Below are positions 1-7,181 of a stretch of 64,000 nt of DNA, in pieces; the first letter of the stretch is position 1, and every line of letters starts with the position of its first letter. Origin of the DNA: Candidatus Heimdallarchaeota archaeon (lineage in GTDB: Archaea; Asgardarchaeota; Heimdallarchaeia; Heimdallarchaeales; Kariarchaeaceae); assembly GCA_026702845.1 (NCBI GenBank), contig JADCLS010000013.1, positions 1-64,000 on the forward strand, given 5' to 3'. Under the pieces are notes generated by a model, which saw only the letters and a program-made list of their open reading frames with translations, did no database searches and had not been told where the DNA came from. A program made the position numbers and the translations under genes.

Positions 1-81
1 ATTGTAAACAACTGTACTACTACGATCAACTATTTTAATCTCAAATCCACAGCTGGAACAGTGGTTTTTGTTGGTCTTCAT
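1..81 (-). CDS. N-terminal part of a zinc-ribbon protein (runs off the window)
   Basis: An ATG at 81 opens a reading frame that stays open to base 1, giving 27 residues. It contains one CxxC pair (CSSC, residues 8-11) followed by a GFEI strand, the usual look of an N-terminal zinc ribbon. A TATA-like TAGATAAAA lies about 30 bases upstream on the minus strand. The rest of the gene is outside the window, so its function cannot be told. The short open length makes this a moderate call. Confidence 0.4.
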   Translation of the reverse strand, partial: MKTNKNHCSSCGFEIKIVDRSSTVVYN

Positions 82-381
82 AAATTCAACAATTACCACT
101 ACCTTTTATCTAGAGTTTGCACTCATGTGCTCCTGCGCACTAGAATTTCAGATATTTACTAAAATATTCAAAAAATGAATTGAACATTTGAACTGCCCAG
201 TAATTGAGTTTTGGACTAATTGAAGCGCGGGGATTACGAGATGGTGAAAATTAGCCTCAAATTGTATAATTTAGATTGCAGAAAAGTTTGTGATTGCATT
301 GAAAATATTAAGGAGTTAGACAATAATACTTTGCTTTTCTTCAGGAATTTTTACACTCAAATATTCAGATACTTTTATCCA
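82..381. other. Gene-poor stretch
   Basis: About 300 bases without a convincing gene. It holds the promoter of the minus-strand zinc-ribbon fragment, a short inverted repeat around 127-140, and a 72-codon plus-strand frame (220-438, TTG start or ATG at 241) with no family resemblance that runs into the opposite gene. I see no RNA gene here. Confidence 0.4.
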
Positions 382-705
382 CTAAATCAAATGATTGGTG
401 GGTTTTGGACTAGGAAACTTCTTCCCTGTCACTCCTAGAGAACGGAAAAGAGAAAAGGTTCCAAAAGCTCGCAAGAGAGGTCTATAAGTTCGACTAATTA
501 TTGATGATGATAGAATATACACTGGAATCGCATAATGATGTTCTTCATCTTCAAAACTCAAGGTCTCTGCGAATCGTTGAAAGGAAGAAGGCATCTGAGC
601 CATGGCTTTTTTATTCACAGATTTCACCGATTCATCCACTTCAGCCACATATTGGAAGGTCAGTTTGAGGTAGAGATCACTATTACAGTGTGGACAGAAT
701 ATCAT
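382..705 (-). pseudogene. Broken copy of a small zinc-ribbon protein
   Basis: The first ~66 residues (from the ATG at 705) closely match the intact 100-residue protein at 2237-2539: the same CPxC pair, DLYLKL, VAEVDESVK, SFQ.FA.TL and FEDEEHHY blocks. At about base 508 similarity stops abruptly, just where the intact copy has its second zinc pair CLNC. The remaining tail is basic and unrelated. With the second CxxC lost the four-cysteine site cannot form, so this looks like a copy truncated and fused to other sequence by recombination, not a working gene. An upstream in-frame ATG at 741 is possible but the CPHC start at 705 matches the paralogue. Confidence 0.6.
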
Positions 706-903
706 ACTAGAGTATAGTAATTCAACTATATTAAACCTCATAGCAAACTTCTATGATTCATATAATATCCTAGGTGGAAAGATCATTATTAAAGAGAAAG
801 AAGAAAAATTCTTTAATATCTTTATTTGATGGAATTATAGCAATACAACAGTAGAAATCCTTCTACAAGTCACATCTAATCATTATCTAGAGATTTGATT
901 AAT

Positions 904-922
904 TACTTTGTATTACAAAGTA
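904..922. promoter_or_regulatory. Perfect 8-bp inverted repeat upstream of the CPBP gene
   Basis: TACTTTGT, three bases, ACAAAGTA. It sits about 45 bases upstream of the TATA box of the downstream membrane-protease gene, the place where an archaeal activator or repressor dimer could bind. No regulator is encoded beside it. Confidence 0.35.
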
Positions 923-965
923 CTTTTTCTAACCAAACCTTTTGTTATAGAAAATTGGTTCAGAC

Positions 966-974
966 TATATATAG
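966..974 (+). promoter_or_regulatory. TATA box of the CPBP protease gene
   Basis: TATATATAG-type box centred about 25 bases upstream of the ATG at 995. This spacing implies a leaderless transcript and decides between that ATG and the upstream ones at 908 and 980. Confidence 0.5.
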
Positions 975-994
975 TATTGATGAGTACTATAATT

Positions 995-1807
995 ATGACA
1001 CGCATAAACACAACCACCAAAGAATTACTACGCTACTACATCATCGCTTTTGCCTTCTCATGGGCAATCTGGGTACCACAGGCACTGTATAATCAGGGAT
1101 TACTGGCTTATAACTCCTACATCGCCTTCTTCGAGGCCAATCCAGTGGGAGCTTTCGGACCTTTGGTCAGTGCACTGCTTCTCTCCCTCCTCAGGAAAGA
1201 GGGAAGAGAGTTACTCAAAAATGGATTCAGACGGAATTTTGCTAAACGATGGTATATTGTTTCCATAACACTACTACCAGTTATGTTCTCCGTTGCCATA
1301 GGTATTGCCATGCTCAAAGATGGATTTGCCCCTGAATTCATGGGTGCCACCAATCCAGCCATGCTCATCATCGTACCCATCTGGATCTTTGTCTATGGGG
1401 GACCTATTCAAGAAGAATTCGGCTGGAGGGGTTATGCTATGCCCCGATGGATGGAGAAATACAACTCACTCACTGCTGGAACAATCACTGGATTTCTCTG
1501 GGGTTTCTGGCACCTACCACTCTTCTATATTGCCAGAGAGGATATGTATTACAATAAACCCATGTTGGGTCTCTTCCTATCCACCATGATGCTCTCTGTC
1601 ATCATGGTATGGATCTACAATCACACCAATCAATCACTCCTACCCATGTTGTTATTCCACACGGCATTTAACTCATCCCATGCATTGATCCCCGTACTGG
1701 AGCATGATACGAGCAGCTTCTGGCACATGGTATTTATGGCAGCTGTATGTATCCTAATTGTACTCAAGGATGGGGTAGATTTAGGCAGACGCTCAGAGCT
1801 ATCTTAA
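995..1807 (+). CDS. CPBP-family intramembrane metalloprotease
   Basis: A multi-pass membrane protein of 270 residues of the CPBP/CAAX protease (Abi) family. The four family motifs are visible: EExxxR (E140, E141, R145, within GPIQEEFGWRG), FxxxH-type FWHLPLF with H173, and HTAFNS with H222. Hydrophobic helices alternate through the whole length. In this family the two glutamates and histidines bind the metal and activate water for cleavage of a prenylated or other peptide near the membrane. The start at 995 is preferred because the TATA box at 966-974 would place transcription there. It stands alone; the substrate is unknown. Bacterial relatives often modify peptides or confer immunity, but nothing here shows such a role. 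Confidence 0.85.
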   Translation: MTRINTTTKELLRYYIIAFAFSWAIWVPQALYNQGLLAYNSYIAFFEANPVGAFGPLVSALLLSLLRKEGRELLKNGFRRNFAKRWYIVSITLLPVMFSVAIGIAMLKDGFAPEFMGATNPAMLIIVPIWIFVYGGPIQEEFGWRGYAMPRWMEKYNSLTAGTITGFLWGFWHLPLFYIAREDMYYNKPMLGLFLSTMMLSVIMVWIYNHTNQSLLPMLLFHTAFNSSHALIPVLEHDTSSFWHMVFMAAVCILIVLKDGVDLGRRSELS

Positions 1808-2236
1808 AAGAATATCAGTACCTACCTAGAGACAATTCAGTCTACAAAAATCTTAATCTAAATATGCATTCTTAGGATACTAATAACCACGATTACTTAA
1901 ACTTTCAAAAAATATGAATTTCTATCCACTTGATTAGTTTCAATAAATAACGAACATAATTTAATACTCTTACTTTTTAATACATAAATTGGCTGTATAT
2001 ATTGACCGAAATTCAATTTTAGACTACTCTACGAAAATTAGCACTAATTATCGATGATCAATTTCCTCATAAATCAAAATTAAACATATAATGTTCCATC
2101 AAAAAATTCACCGCTAAAAAAATTTCAATATTTGCAGCTCTCGGTGTTTTGCTAATGGCCATGCAGATAGTATCACTTGTTGTATCTAATGTCTTACTTA
2201 GAAAAAGATCAGAAGCACTTACTGGAACATAGTACA
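1808..2236. other. Gene-poor A+T-rich stretch with a startless hydrophobic frame
   Basis: No gene with a usable start was found. Bases 2098-2232 hold a 44-codon open frame reading like a basic, then hydrophobic N-terminal signal or anchor segment ending in LLRKRSEALTGT, but the frame is preceded by a stop and begins with ATC, not a start codon. A TATA-like CATATAAT lies at 2085-2092. It may be the remnant of a secreted-protein gene. The rest is featureless A+T-rich sequence. Confidence 0.3.
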
Positions 2237-2539
2237 CTATACCGATTCAATATCCTCAGTATCCAATATCAAAGGAGCTTGAGATAATTCCTTGTTCTCT
2301 GTTATAAATTTCACTGAAATTGCCACTTGACAGTTTAAACAGGATAGGATATAGATTGGAATGGAATAATGATGTTCTTCATCCTCAAACCGTAGGGTCT
2401 GGGCAAATTTTTGAAATGAATCAGGCATCTTTGCCATGGATTTGGCATTTACTGCTTTCACGGATTCATCTACCTCTGCAATGTACTGCAATGATAATTT
2501 GAGATAGAGATCTGTTTTACAATAAGGACAGATTATCAT
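2237..2539 (-). CDS. Small zinc-ribbon protein, function unknown
   Basis: A 100-residue protein with two cysteine pairs, CPYC at residues 4-7 and CLNC at about 67-70, which would make one four-cysteine zinc site closing a small domain. Between them lies a charged stretch with AEVDESVKAVN and FEDEEHHY. No membrane segment is present. I do not recognise the family. A damaged paralogue lies 1.5 kb upstream (382-705), so the gene was duplicated locally and one copy decayed; the intact copy is the reference for the family. Confidence 0.6.
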   Translation of the reverse strand: MIICPYCKTDLYLKLSLQYIAEVDESVKAVNAKSMAKMPDSFQKFAQTLRFEDEEHHYSIPIYILSCLNCQVAISVKFITENKELSQAPLILDTEDIESV

Positions 2540-2737
2540 AATAAAAAAATGAATTCTTACCTATATAATGTAAATTAACATCGAAAGTTGATTTGATAGC
2601 AAAAATAATTAGAAAAATTCATTTTGAATTTACATATGGAGAGTAAATCAATTTTATTTCTCTGAGAAATTTTATTTTGGGAAATCTCCCCACCTTTCTC
2701 ACAAATATTTATTATTTGAGCCATTTGTGTTAGAATT

Positions 2738-3100
2738 ATGCCACACATTATATTAGAATATTCCTCAAACTTGAAAAATCTAGAATATAAGGATATCTTT
2801 GAGGTTGCTCATGATGCTCTCTGTTCACATGCAGAAGCAGATATTGAGAATTGTAAATCACAGGCTTATGAGAATGATGCATATTACATTGCAGATGGGG
2901 ATACTAATAAAGCATTTATTCATATCGAGATTTCATTAATGGAAGGTAGATCTGAGAAAATTAAGGCAAGTATCGCAAAGGAAATAATAGTATACATCGA
3001 GAGTTTGATTGAGGAGACTTGGAGAGAAGATCTTTACACCCAGATTTCCATTCATTTCAAGGATATAATCAAAAAGGATTATTTCAAGAAAACAATATAG
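2738..3100 (+). CDS. 5-carboxymethyl-2-hydroxymuconate isomerase-like (tautomerase superfamily)
   Basis: 120 residues starting MPHIILEYSSNL, the hallmark beginning of the CHMI (HpcD) branch of the tautomerase superfamily, in which proline 2 becomes the N-terminal catalytic base after methionine removal. Length (about 115-125 residues) fits the family. CHMI acts in homoprotocatechuate breakdown, but no other gene of that pathway is nearby, so the true substrate may be another enol acid. A TATA-like AAATATTTATTATTT at 2703-2717 puts transcription at the ATG (leaderless). The ATC-hydrolase-like gene follows 71 bases downstream. Confidence 0.75.
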   Translation: MPHIILEYSSNLKNLEYKDIFEVAHDALCSHAEADIENCKSQAYENDAYYIADGDTNKAFIHIEISLMEGRSEKIKASIAKEIIVYIESLIEETWREDLYTQISIHFKDIIKKDYFKKTI

Positions 3101-3171
3101 TATATTGATATTATCGTCTAATGAACTAGGAGATACAATATCCTTAAAATGAGAAATATTATGACTATTTT

Positions 3172-3996
3172 ATGAATCAAAGTAATAGTATGAGACGTGA
3201 TGATATATCAGTTGTACGTGTAAAGGAATTAATAATGTCAAATTTAAACTTAGCAGATAGTTTCCTTGATTTTGTTTTTAAAGAACACAATCATTTATAT
3301 GAGAAGTTGATTTCATCGCTTCCATCTTATCTTGATCAAATCTCTACCCCTCAGATCCATTCAATCAGGATGGATCTGGAGAATTTCCTTCATATAAATA
3401 CCTCTATCCTAAATAGTATAATTAATCTAGTCTTGCACAAGATTGATTTTGAAAAAAACGAGGAGCTTTTCTCAGAAGTAAATGATGATTTAGAGGCCGA
3501 ATTATCACTTTATAGTTATATTATTCCAGCCCAATATGCCATATATCATATAGTAAATGCACTTGAAAATCAAATTGATAGAAATGAATTACATTCACTT
3601 GCGAAGGAATATACTGAGTATTCTCATAATCATTCCAAACGTAGAAGGCCTCATATGAATAAACCTGCAGATTTAAGAGAGTTCATGGACCCACTCATTA
3701 CTAAAACCCATAATTTTACATCCTGTATTGATAAGCATGGGAACTATGCATTAAAGGTACATGGATGTATTGATGGATACGCAATGCAGCAATTTGAAGA
3801 TAGAGAACTGATCTATTCACTAGTTTGTTATGGAGATTATTTTAGTGCAGCTAAATATAATCTCAATTTCAAACTTACACGCACCAAGACAGTACTACAG
3901 GGTCAATCATGTTGTGATTTCTACTATCAGGATAAAAGAAATGAAGTTGAACATCCAGATCTGGACTTCTGGAAAGAAATGCAAATACTACACTAA
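3172..3996 (+). CDS. L-2-amino-thiazoline-4-carboxylic acid hydrolase-like protein
   Basis: 274 residues, soluble. The C-terminal third carries the pattern seen in the ATC hydrolase family: a cysteine-containing strand ending in VCYGDYFSAAKYN, then a run RTKTVLQG.SCCDFYY near residue 245, where known members have a conserved G...CdF block. The N-terminal two-thirds is helical and does not match anything I recognise. Named members hydrolyse a thiazoline to S-carbamoyl-cysteine, but most family members are uncharacterised, so the activity is only a hint. Start could be the ATG at 3172 or at 3190. Confidence 0.5.
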   Translation: MNQSNSMRRDDISVVRVKELIMSNLNLADSFLDFVFKEHNHLYEKLISSLPSYLDQISTPQIHSIRMDLENFLHINTSILNSIINLVLHKIDFEKNEELFSEVNDDLEAELSLYSYIIPAQYAIYHIVNALENQIDRNELHSLAKEYTEYSHNHSKRRRPHMNKPADLREFMDPLITKTHNFTSCIDKHGNYALKVHGCIDGYAMQQFEDRELIYSLVCYGDYFSAAKYNLNFKLTRTKTVLQGQSCCDFYYQDKRNEVEHPDLDFWKEMQILH

Positions 3997-4178
3997 CCGG
4001 TCTCAGCCATCCAATAAAAGGTTGTATAGTTTTTATGAACTCTAAAATAATGAATTGATTTTAGGATAATTTATCTGTTAACAAACAAATAATTCTTATT
4101 TGATTATTAGTCTTGATATGTAAGGTCAATATTGGTCTTGCAGAAAGTAAAATGGCCATTGTGTCATTTTGCGAGTAG

Positions 4179-4189
4179 AGAGTTCGTAG
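4179..4189 (+). repeat. Partial repeat of the tRNA-Pro 5' end
   Basis: AGAGTTCGTAG here recurs exactly at 4226-4236, where it forms the 5' end of tRNA-Pro, 47 bases further on. It may be the scar of a small duplication or of integration at the tRNA; chance cannot be excluded. Confidence 0.35.
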
Positions 4190-4226
4190 GATATATCGCA
4201 AAACGTATTTCTGCGGCCTGTAAATA

Positions 4227-4300
4227 GAGTTCGTAGTGAAGCTTGGTATCATGCTACCTTGGGGTGGTAGTGAGCGAGGGTTCAAATCCCTCCGAACTCA
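4227..4300 (+). tRNA. tRNA-Pro (anticodon GGG)
   Basis: A complete 74-base cloverleaf. Acceptor stem 4227-4233 pairs with 4293-4299 (7 of 7), D stem GTGA/TCAT, anticodon stem CTACC/GGTAG with loop TTGGGGT (anticodon 4261-4263), variable loop TGAGC, T stem GAGGG/CCCTC with loop TTCAAAT, and discriminator A at 4300. CCA is not encoded. GGG reads proline CCC and CCU codons. No intron is present. A TATA-like ATATAT lies at 4191-4196. A damaged relative lies 0.4 kb downstream. Confidence 0.95.
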
Positions 4301-4409
4301 TTAATTTTTCGTAACTTGAAACGTATATTACTTGTTCAGAATCCTAGAAACACTCTAATCTTTACGAACCAAGTAATTTTAAATTAAAAATGCTAACTTA
4401 TTTACGAAA

Positions 4410-4643
4410 TTAAACACCAAATAACCAAATCAGAAGAAAAATTATGATAAATCCAGATCCATATTTAATTAATGCACCTTCAAAGTATTTTTTTGCATTT
4501 TCACTAAATGAAGGATTAGGAGGGATTTCCTCTCTTAATTCAATATGTTTTATCTTATGATCTAAATTCTTATTCTTACAAGTTGAACAGAAATCCTTCT
4601 GCACTCCTAAAAGGGTCTTCCCACATTCGACGCAATTGGCCAT
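4410..4643 (-). CDS. Small zinc-ribbon membrane protein
   Basis: 77 residues. The N-terminus has CVEC (residues 4-7) and CSTC (about 19-22), a four-cysteine zinc ribbon. The middle is charged and the last ~20 residues (FIIIFLLIWLFGV) form one membrane helix, so the ribbon should face the cytoplasm on a C-terminal anchor. The ATG lies about 25 bases downstream of a TTATATAA box at 4664-4671, so the mRNA is probably leaderless. That box is palindromic and also sits at promoter distance from the tRNA-like locus on the other strand. Function unknown. Confidence 0.65.
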   Translation of the reverse strand: MANCVECGKTLLGVQKDFCSTCKNKNLDHKIKHIELREEIPPNPSFSENAKKYFEGALIKYGSGFIIIFLLIWLFGV

Positions 4644-4663
4644 GTTTTTATTTTTAGATTAAA

Positions 4664-4671
4664 TTATATAA
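4664..4671. promoter_or_regulatory. Palindromic TATA box serving two directions
   Basis: TTATATAA is its own reverse complement. Its centre is about 25 bases from the minus-strand ATG at 4643 and about 27 bases from the first base of the tRNA-Pro-like element at 4693, so it could drive both. Confidence 0.45.
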
Positions 4672-4692
4672 ATTACTTCAAAAAATTTTTAG

Positions 4693-4784
4693 GATTTGAA
4701 TAATATTGCTACCTTGGTGGTAGTGAGCGAGGGTTCAAAAAAGTTGATGTTGTGTTCATCATCTTTGAAGATCCCTCCGAATCA
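4693..4784 (+). pseudogene. tRNA-Pro-like relic with a hairpin inserted in the T loop
   Basis: Bases 4709-4739 copy the anticodon arm, variable loop and 5' T arm of the tRNA-Pro at 4227 with a two-base deletion; 4772-4784 copy the 3' T stem and acceptor strand with one base lost. Between them, inside the T loop, are about 32 extra bases forming a hairpin (AAAGTTGATG/CATCATCTTT, 9 of 10 pairs). The 5' acceptor strand GATTTG (4693-4698) pairs fully with CGAATC (4778-4783), although it differs from the parent, but the D arm is absent. With a GCTAC/GTAGT stem the loop CTTGGTG would present anticodon UGG. A T run follows at 4785-4793. Probably a decayed tRNA; an intron-bearing, D-armless tRNA is the less likely reading. 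Confidence 0.6.
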
Positions 4785-4868
4785 TTTTTTTTTAGATAAT
4801 TTCATAAATTAGAAAATACCACTTTTCTCTTATAATATAATTCAAATAGGACAAATAAGATTGATTGT

Positions 4869-5396
4869 ATGGAAGATATTGAAAAAAACAAGCAAATTGC
4901 ACAGCAATTTATATTAAATGTATACAGTGATCAAAATTTTGAGAATTTAGATAGTATTATTCATCCTAATTATCATCTAGATTCAAGGGGAGAACTCAAT
5001 TCTCTTGAAGATCAGCTTTGGGGTGATTTGAATCACCATGAAACTGGAATTGAAGCATTAATCGAACGAATGGAAATCATGTTTAGTTTTTTCTCCGATG
5101 TATCAATTGAGCTTCTTGACATTGTTGCTGAGGAAAATAGAGTAATGATGAGATATTTCAAAGAATTCACATTCAGTGGACCATACATGGGTTTTCCTCC
5201 AACGGGAAAAAGAATTAAAATCAAAGGTATGAGTAATATGCTTTTTGCAGATGGAAAAATAATCTCTGCTGATATTATGTTGGATAACTTCAAATTTTTA
5301 GTTGAGGCTGGTATTTCAACGATGGTAGAAGAGAATCAATCAAAAGTTAATAGATATCTTGATAACCTAAAGCGGTTGAAAATCATTCCTGAATAA
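4869..5396 (+). CDS. SnoaL-like (ester cyclase/NTF2-fold) protein
   Basis: 175 residues with the SnoaL-like pattern: an N-terminal helix IAQQFILNVYSDQNFENLDSI followed by HPNYH, a middle amphipathic helix, then YFKEFTFSGPYMGFPPTGKRIKIKG, the strand-turn-strand block (G.FmGiPPTG+.v...g) typical of the family, and an 'I.S.D.M.DN' strand. The NTF2-like fold makes a cone-shaped pocket used by enzymes that cyclise or hydrolyse small molecules, but most members have no known substrate. The ~35 residues after the fold are a charged helix. Single gene, convergent with the membrane protein that follows. Confidence 0.75.
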   Translation: MEDIEKNKQIAQQFILNVYSDQNFENLDSIIHPNYHLDSRGELNSLEDQLWGDLNHHETGIEALIERMEIMFSFFSDVSIELLDIVAEENRVMMRYFKEFTFSGPYMGFPPTGKRIKIKGMSNMLFADGKIISADIMLDNFKFLVEAGISTMVEENQSKVNRYLDNLKRLKIIPE

Positions 5397-5465
5397 CTAT
5401 TAAATAATCAACCATTACAAACTTGTTACTTTGAAGGCCCAGCATACCTATTTAATTCTGTGATT

Positions 5466-6209
5466 TCAAAGCAAATGTGGTTCTATGAATGCTCCAAAAA
5501 TTATATAGTATATCAACAGATATGCAATTGTAATTATACTAAATATCATGATGTACATGATCATGGGATGATTTCTTAATTCAACTTCCTTTGATTTAAG
5601 TTTCAAACTACAGTAAAAAATGTTGAATAATGAAAAGCATATAGCACTTATTGCATATAATCCTTCAAGCACAAAATATGCCCAAATTGAAGCAAATGGA
5701 ACAATTGATAAGATCACGAAAGTGATTAACAGCTTGTGTTCATCTCCCTGAGAGGGATGATTAAAACTCAGTATGATAAGTTCAATTAAAAGAAGGTAAA
5801 GGCCAGTAATTAGAAACCAGTGACCAAGAAGCTCATCAAACAAGTAAATCTCTTGTGCAAATACTGAATTAGCCAATAAACCCTTATCCAAAGCTGAAAA
5901 CCAGAGATAATTTGTCACAAAATGAATTCCATGACCAATAATGAAGAAAATTGAACCAATTTCTATTACTAGGAATTGCCCAAGACTAAATGTAGTGTGG
6001 ATATTCACTGTGGAGTCAGCAATGATGGCTCTGAATATAATCGAGTAATAAACAAATACAATGAGTGGAAATACAAGTAATCCAGTGATGAAGTATAAAG
6101 GGTAACCATTGAAGACAAGAGTATTGATGTATCCTAACAATGGATACAAAATCCAACATATTACACTAATTCCTACAATTGTGAATAGTGATTTGTTTAG
6201 AACCATCAT
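5466..6209 (-). CDS. Multi-pass membrane protein, function unknown
   Basis: 247 residues with about seven hydrophobic helices (roughly residues 8-28, 37-60, 78-98, 128-150, 160-180, 182-203 and 217-240). The loop regions contain IIGHGIHFVTNYLW and FDELLGHWFLITGLYLLL; these histidines lie at helix ends and could bind metal or haem, which is only a guess. I do not recognise the family. It has its own upstream region and is not in an operon with its neighbours. Confidence 0.6.
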   Translation of the reverse strand: MMVLNKSLFTIVGISVICWILYPLLGYINTLVFNGYPLYFITGLLVFPLIVFVYYSIIFRAIIADSTVNIHTTFSLGQFLVIEIGSIFFIIGHGIHFVTNYLWFSALDKGLLANSVFAQEIYLFDELLGHWFLITGLYLLLIELIILSFNHPSQGDEHKLLITFVILSIVPFASIWAYFVLEGLYAISAICFSLFNIFYCSLKLKSKEVELRNHPMIMYIMIFSIITIAYLLIYYIIFGAFIEPHLL

Positions 6210-6396
6210 TCACATGATACCATATTCTGTCAGTATATTAACAATTGGAATTGATTGATAATAAATTAATCCAAAATCTTAGAATATTCCTATCAAACAA
6301 TCAGGATTCAATTATAAGATGATTTGATGATTAGATATATAAATTAATTTGACTCAGATAATAAAAATCAAAGAGAGTTTATAGTTCAATCCTAAC

Positions 6397-6948
6397 TTAA
6401 TCAGATCCATATTTCTTTTTCAAGTAAACTAGACCCAAGATTACTGTTAAACCAAGAAATAGATGAAATAGAGTAACATCTAATTCTAAATCCGAAATCA
6501 ATGAATTTAACAATCTAGAACCTAGAAAACACCAGAAAGCTGATTGGATAATGCAAAACAAGGAGTATAGAGCATGAGTTTTCTCAGGAAGCTTAGCAAA
6601 TCCACTACCAATGGATGTGACATTATTGGGAATAAGAGGTAAAATACGTAGGAAAAGAACGGCATTCATTCCTCGTTTCTGAATCCAGTCATTAAATTTC
6701 TGCATTTTGGGACTGGATGAATCAATGGATCCCCACCGACCAAAGCGATACCCTAGTATACAAGAGAGGTAAAGTCCCGTGAAATTTATTAGAGTTCCTG
6801 GTAAAAAGCCAAATTTGTATCCAGAATAGATCATGAGAATGTATCCTGGAAATGTGAGGATAGGACTCTGTAATATCATAATAAGAAGAATGGAGATTCC
6901 AGCCTGCACTAATGTTATCTCCTCAAGAAAAGCAATGAGATCAACCAT
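6397..6948 (-). CDS. DedA/TVP38-type (SNARE-associated, VTT domain) membrane protein
   Basis: 183 residues, about five hydrophobic segments. It carries the VTT-domain signatures: PILTFPGYILMIYSGYKFG near residues 28-48, then GTLINFTGLYLSCILGYRFGR, and RILPLIPNNVTSIGSGFAKL near residue 100, equivalent to the R.(lP..P.n..n...G) block. The family moves or flips lipids in membranes (DedA, TMEM41B, TMEM64 relatives). The protein is short but the full domain is present. It is transcribed away from the MFS gene, sharing a 230-base divergent promoter region. Confidence 0.8.
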   Translation of the reverse strand: MVDLIAFLEEITLVQAGISILLIMILQSPILTFPGYILMIYSGYKFGFLPGTLINFTGLYLSCILGYRFGRWGSIDSSSPKMQKFNDWIQKRGMNAVLFLRILPLIPNNVTSIGSGFAKLPEKTHALYSLFCIIQSAFWCFLGSRLLNSLISDLELDVTLFHLFLGLTVILGLVYLKKKYGSD

Positions 6949-7181
6949 CTGATCTGTTCAATTTATCATCAGGTGATATATGTTAGCAATCAAATCATCA
7001 TAATTGATCAATCCATATAGAATCAAATACCGAATCAATAACATTCAGCAACATGATAAGAACTGATTGTTACTTTTGATAGGACAATTCAGTATAGCAT
7101 TGAATGGGACCGATTTCTTTTTCATCAACTTTATCTGAGGTTAAAGCAATAACTTATGTATTTTCATTTTGATATTGCTTT

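Noticed and set aside
220..438. 72-codon plus-strand frame near the left edge
   Set aside because: TTG or internal ATG start, no family likeness, no ribosome site, and it runs antisense into the broken zinc-ribbon copy; kept only as a remark.
742..860. Imperfect hairpin AAAGATCATTATTAAAG / CTTTAATATCTTT
   Set aside because: Pairing is interrupted and A+T-only; expected by chance in this composition and not reported as a terminator.
4061..4285. 74-codon minus-strand frame across the tRNA-Pro gene
   Set aside because: It is the complement of the tRNA and its leader; no start signal or protein likeness.
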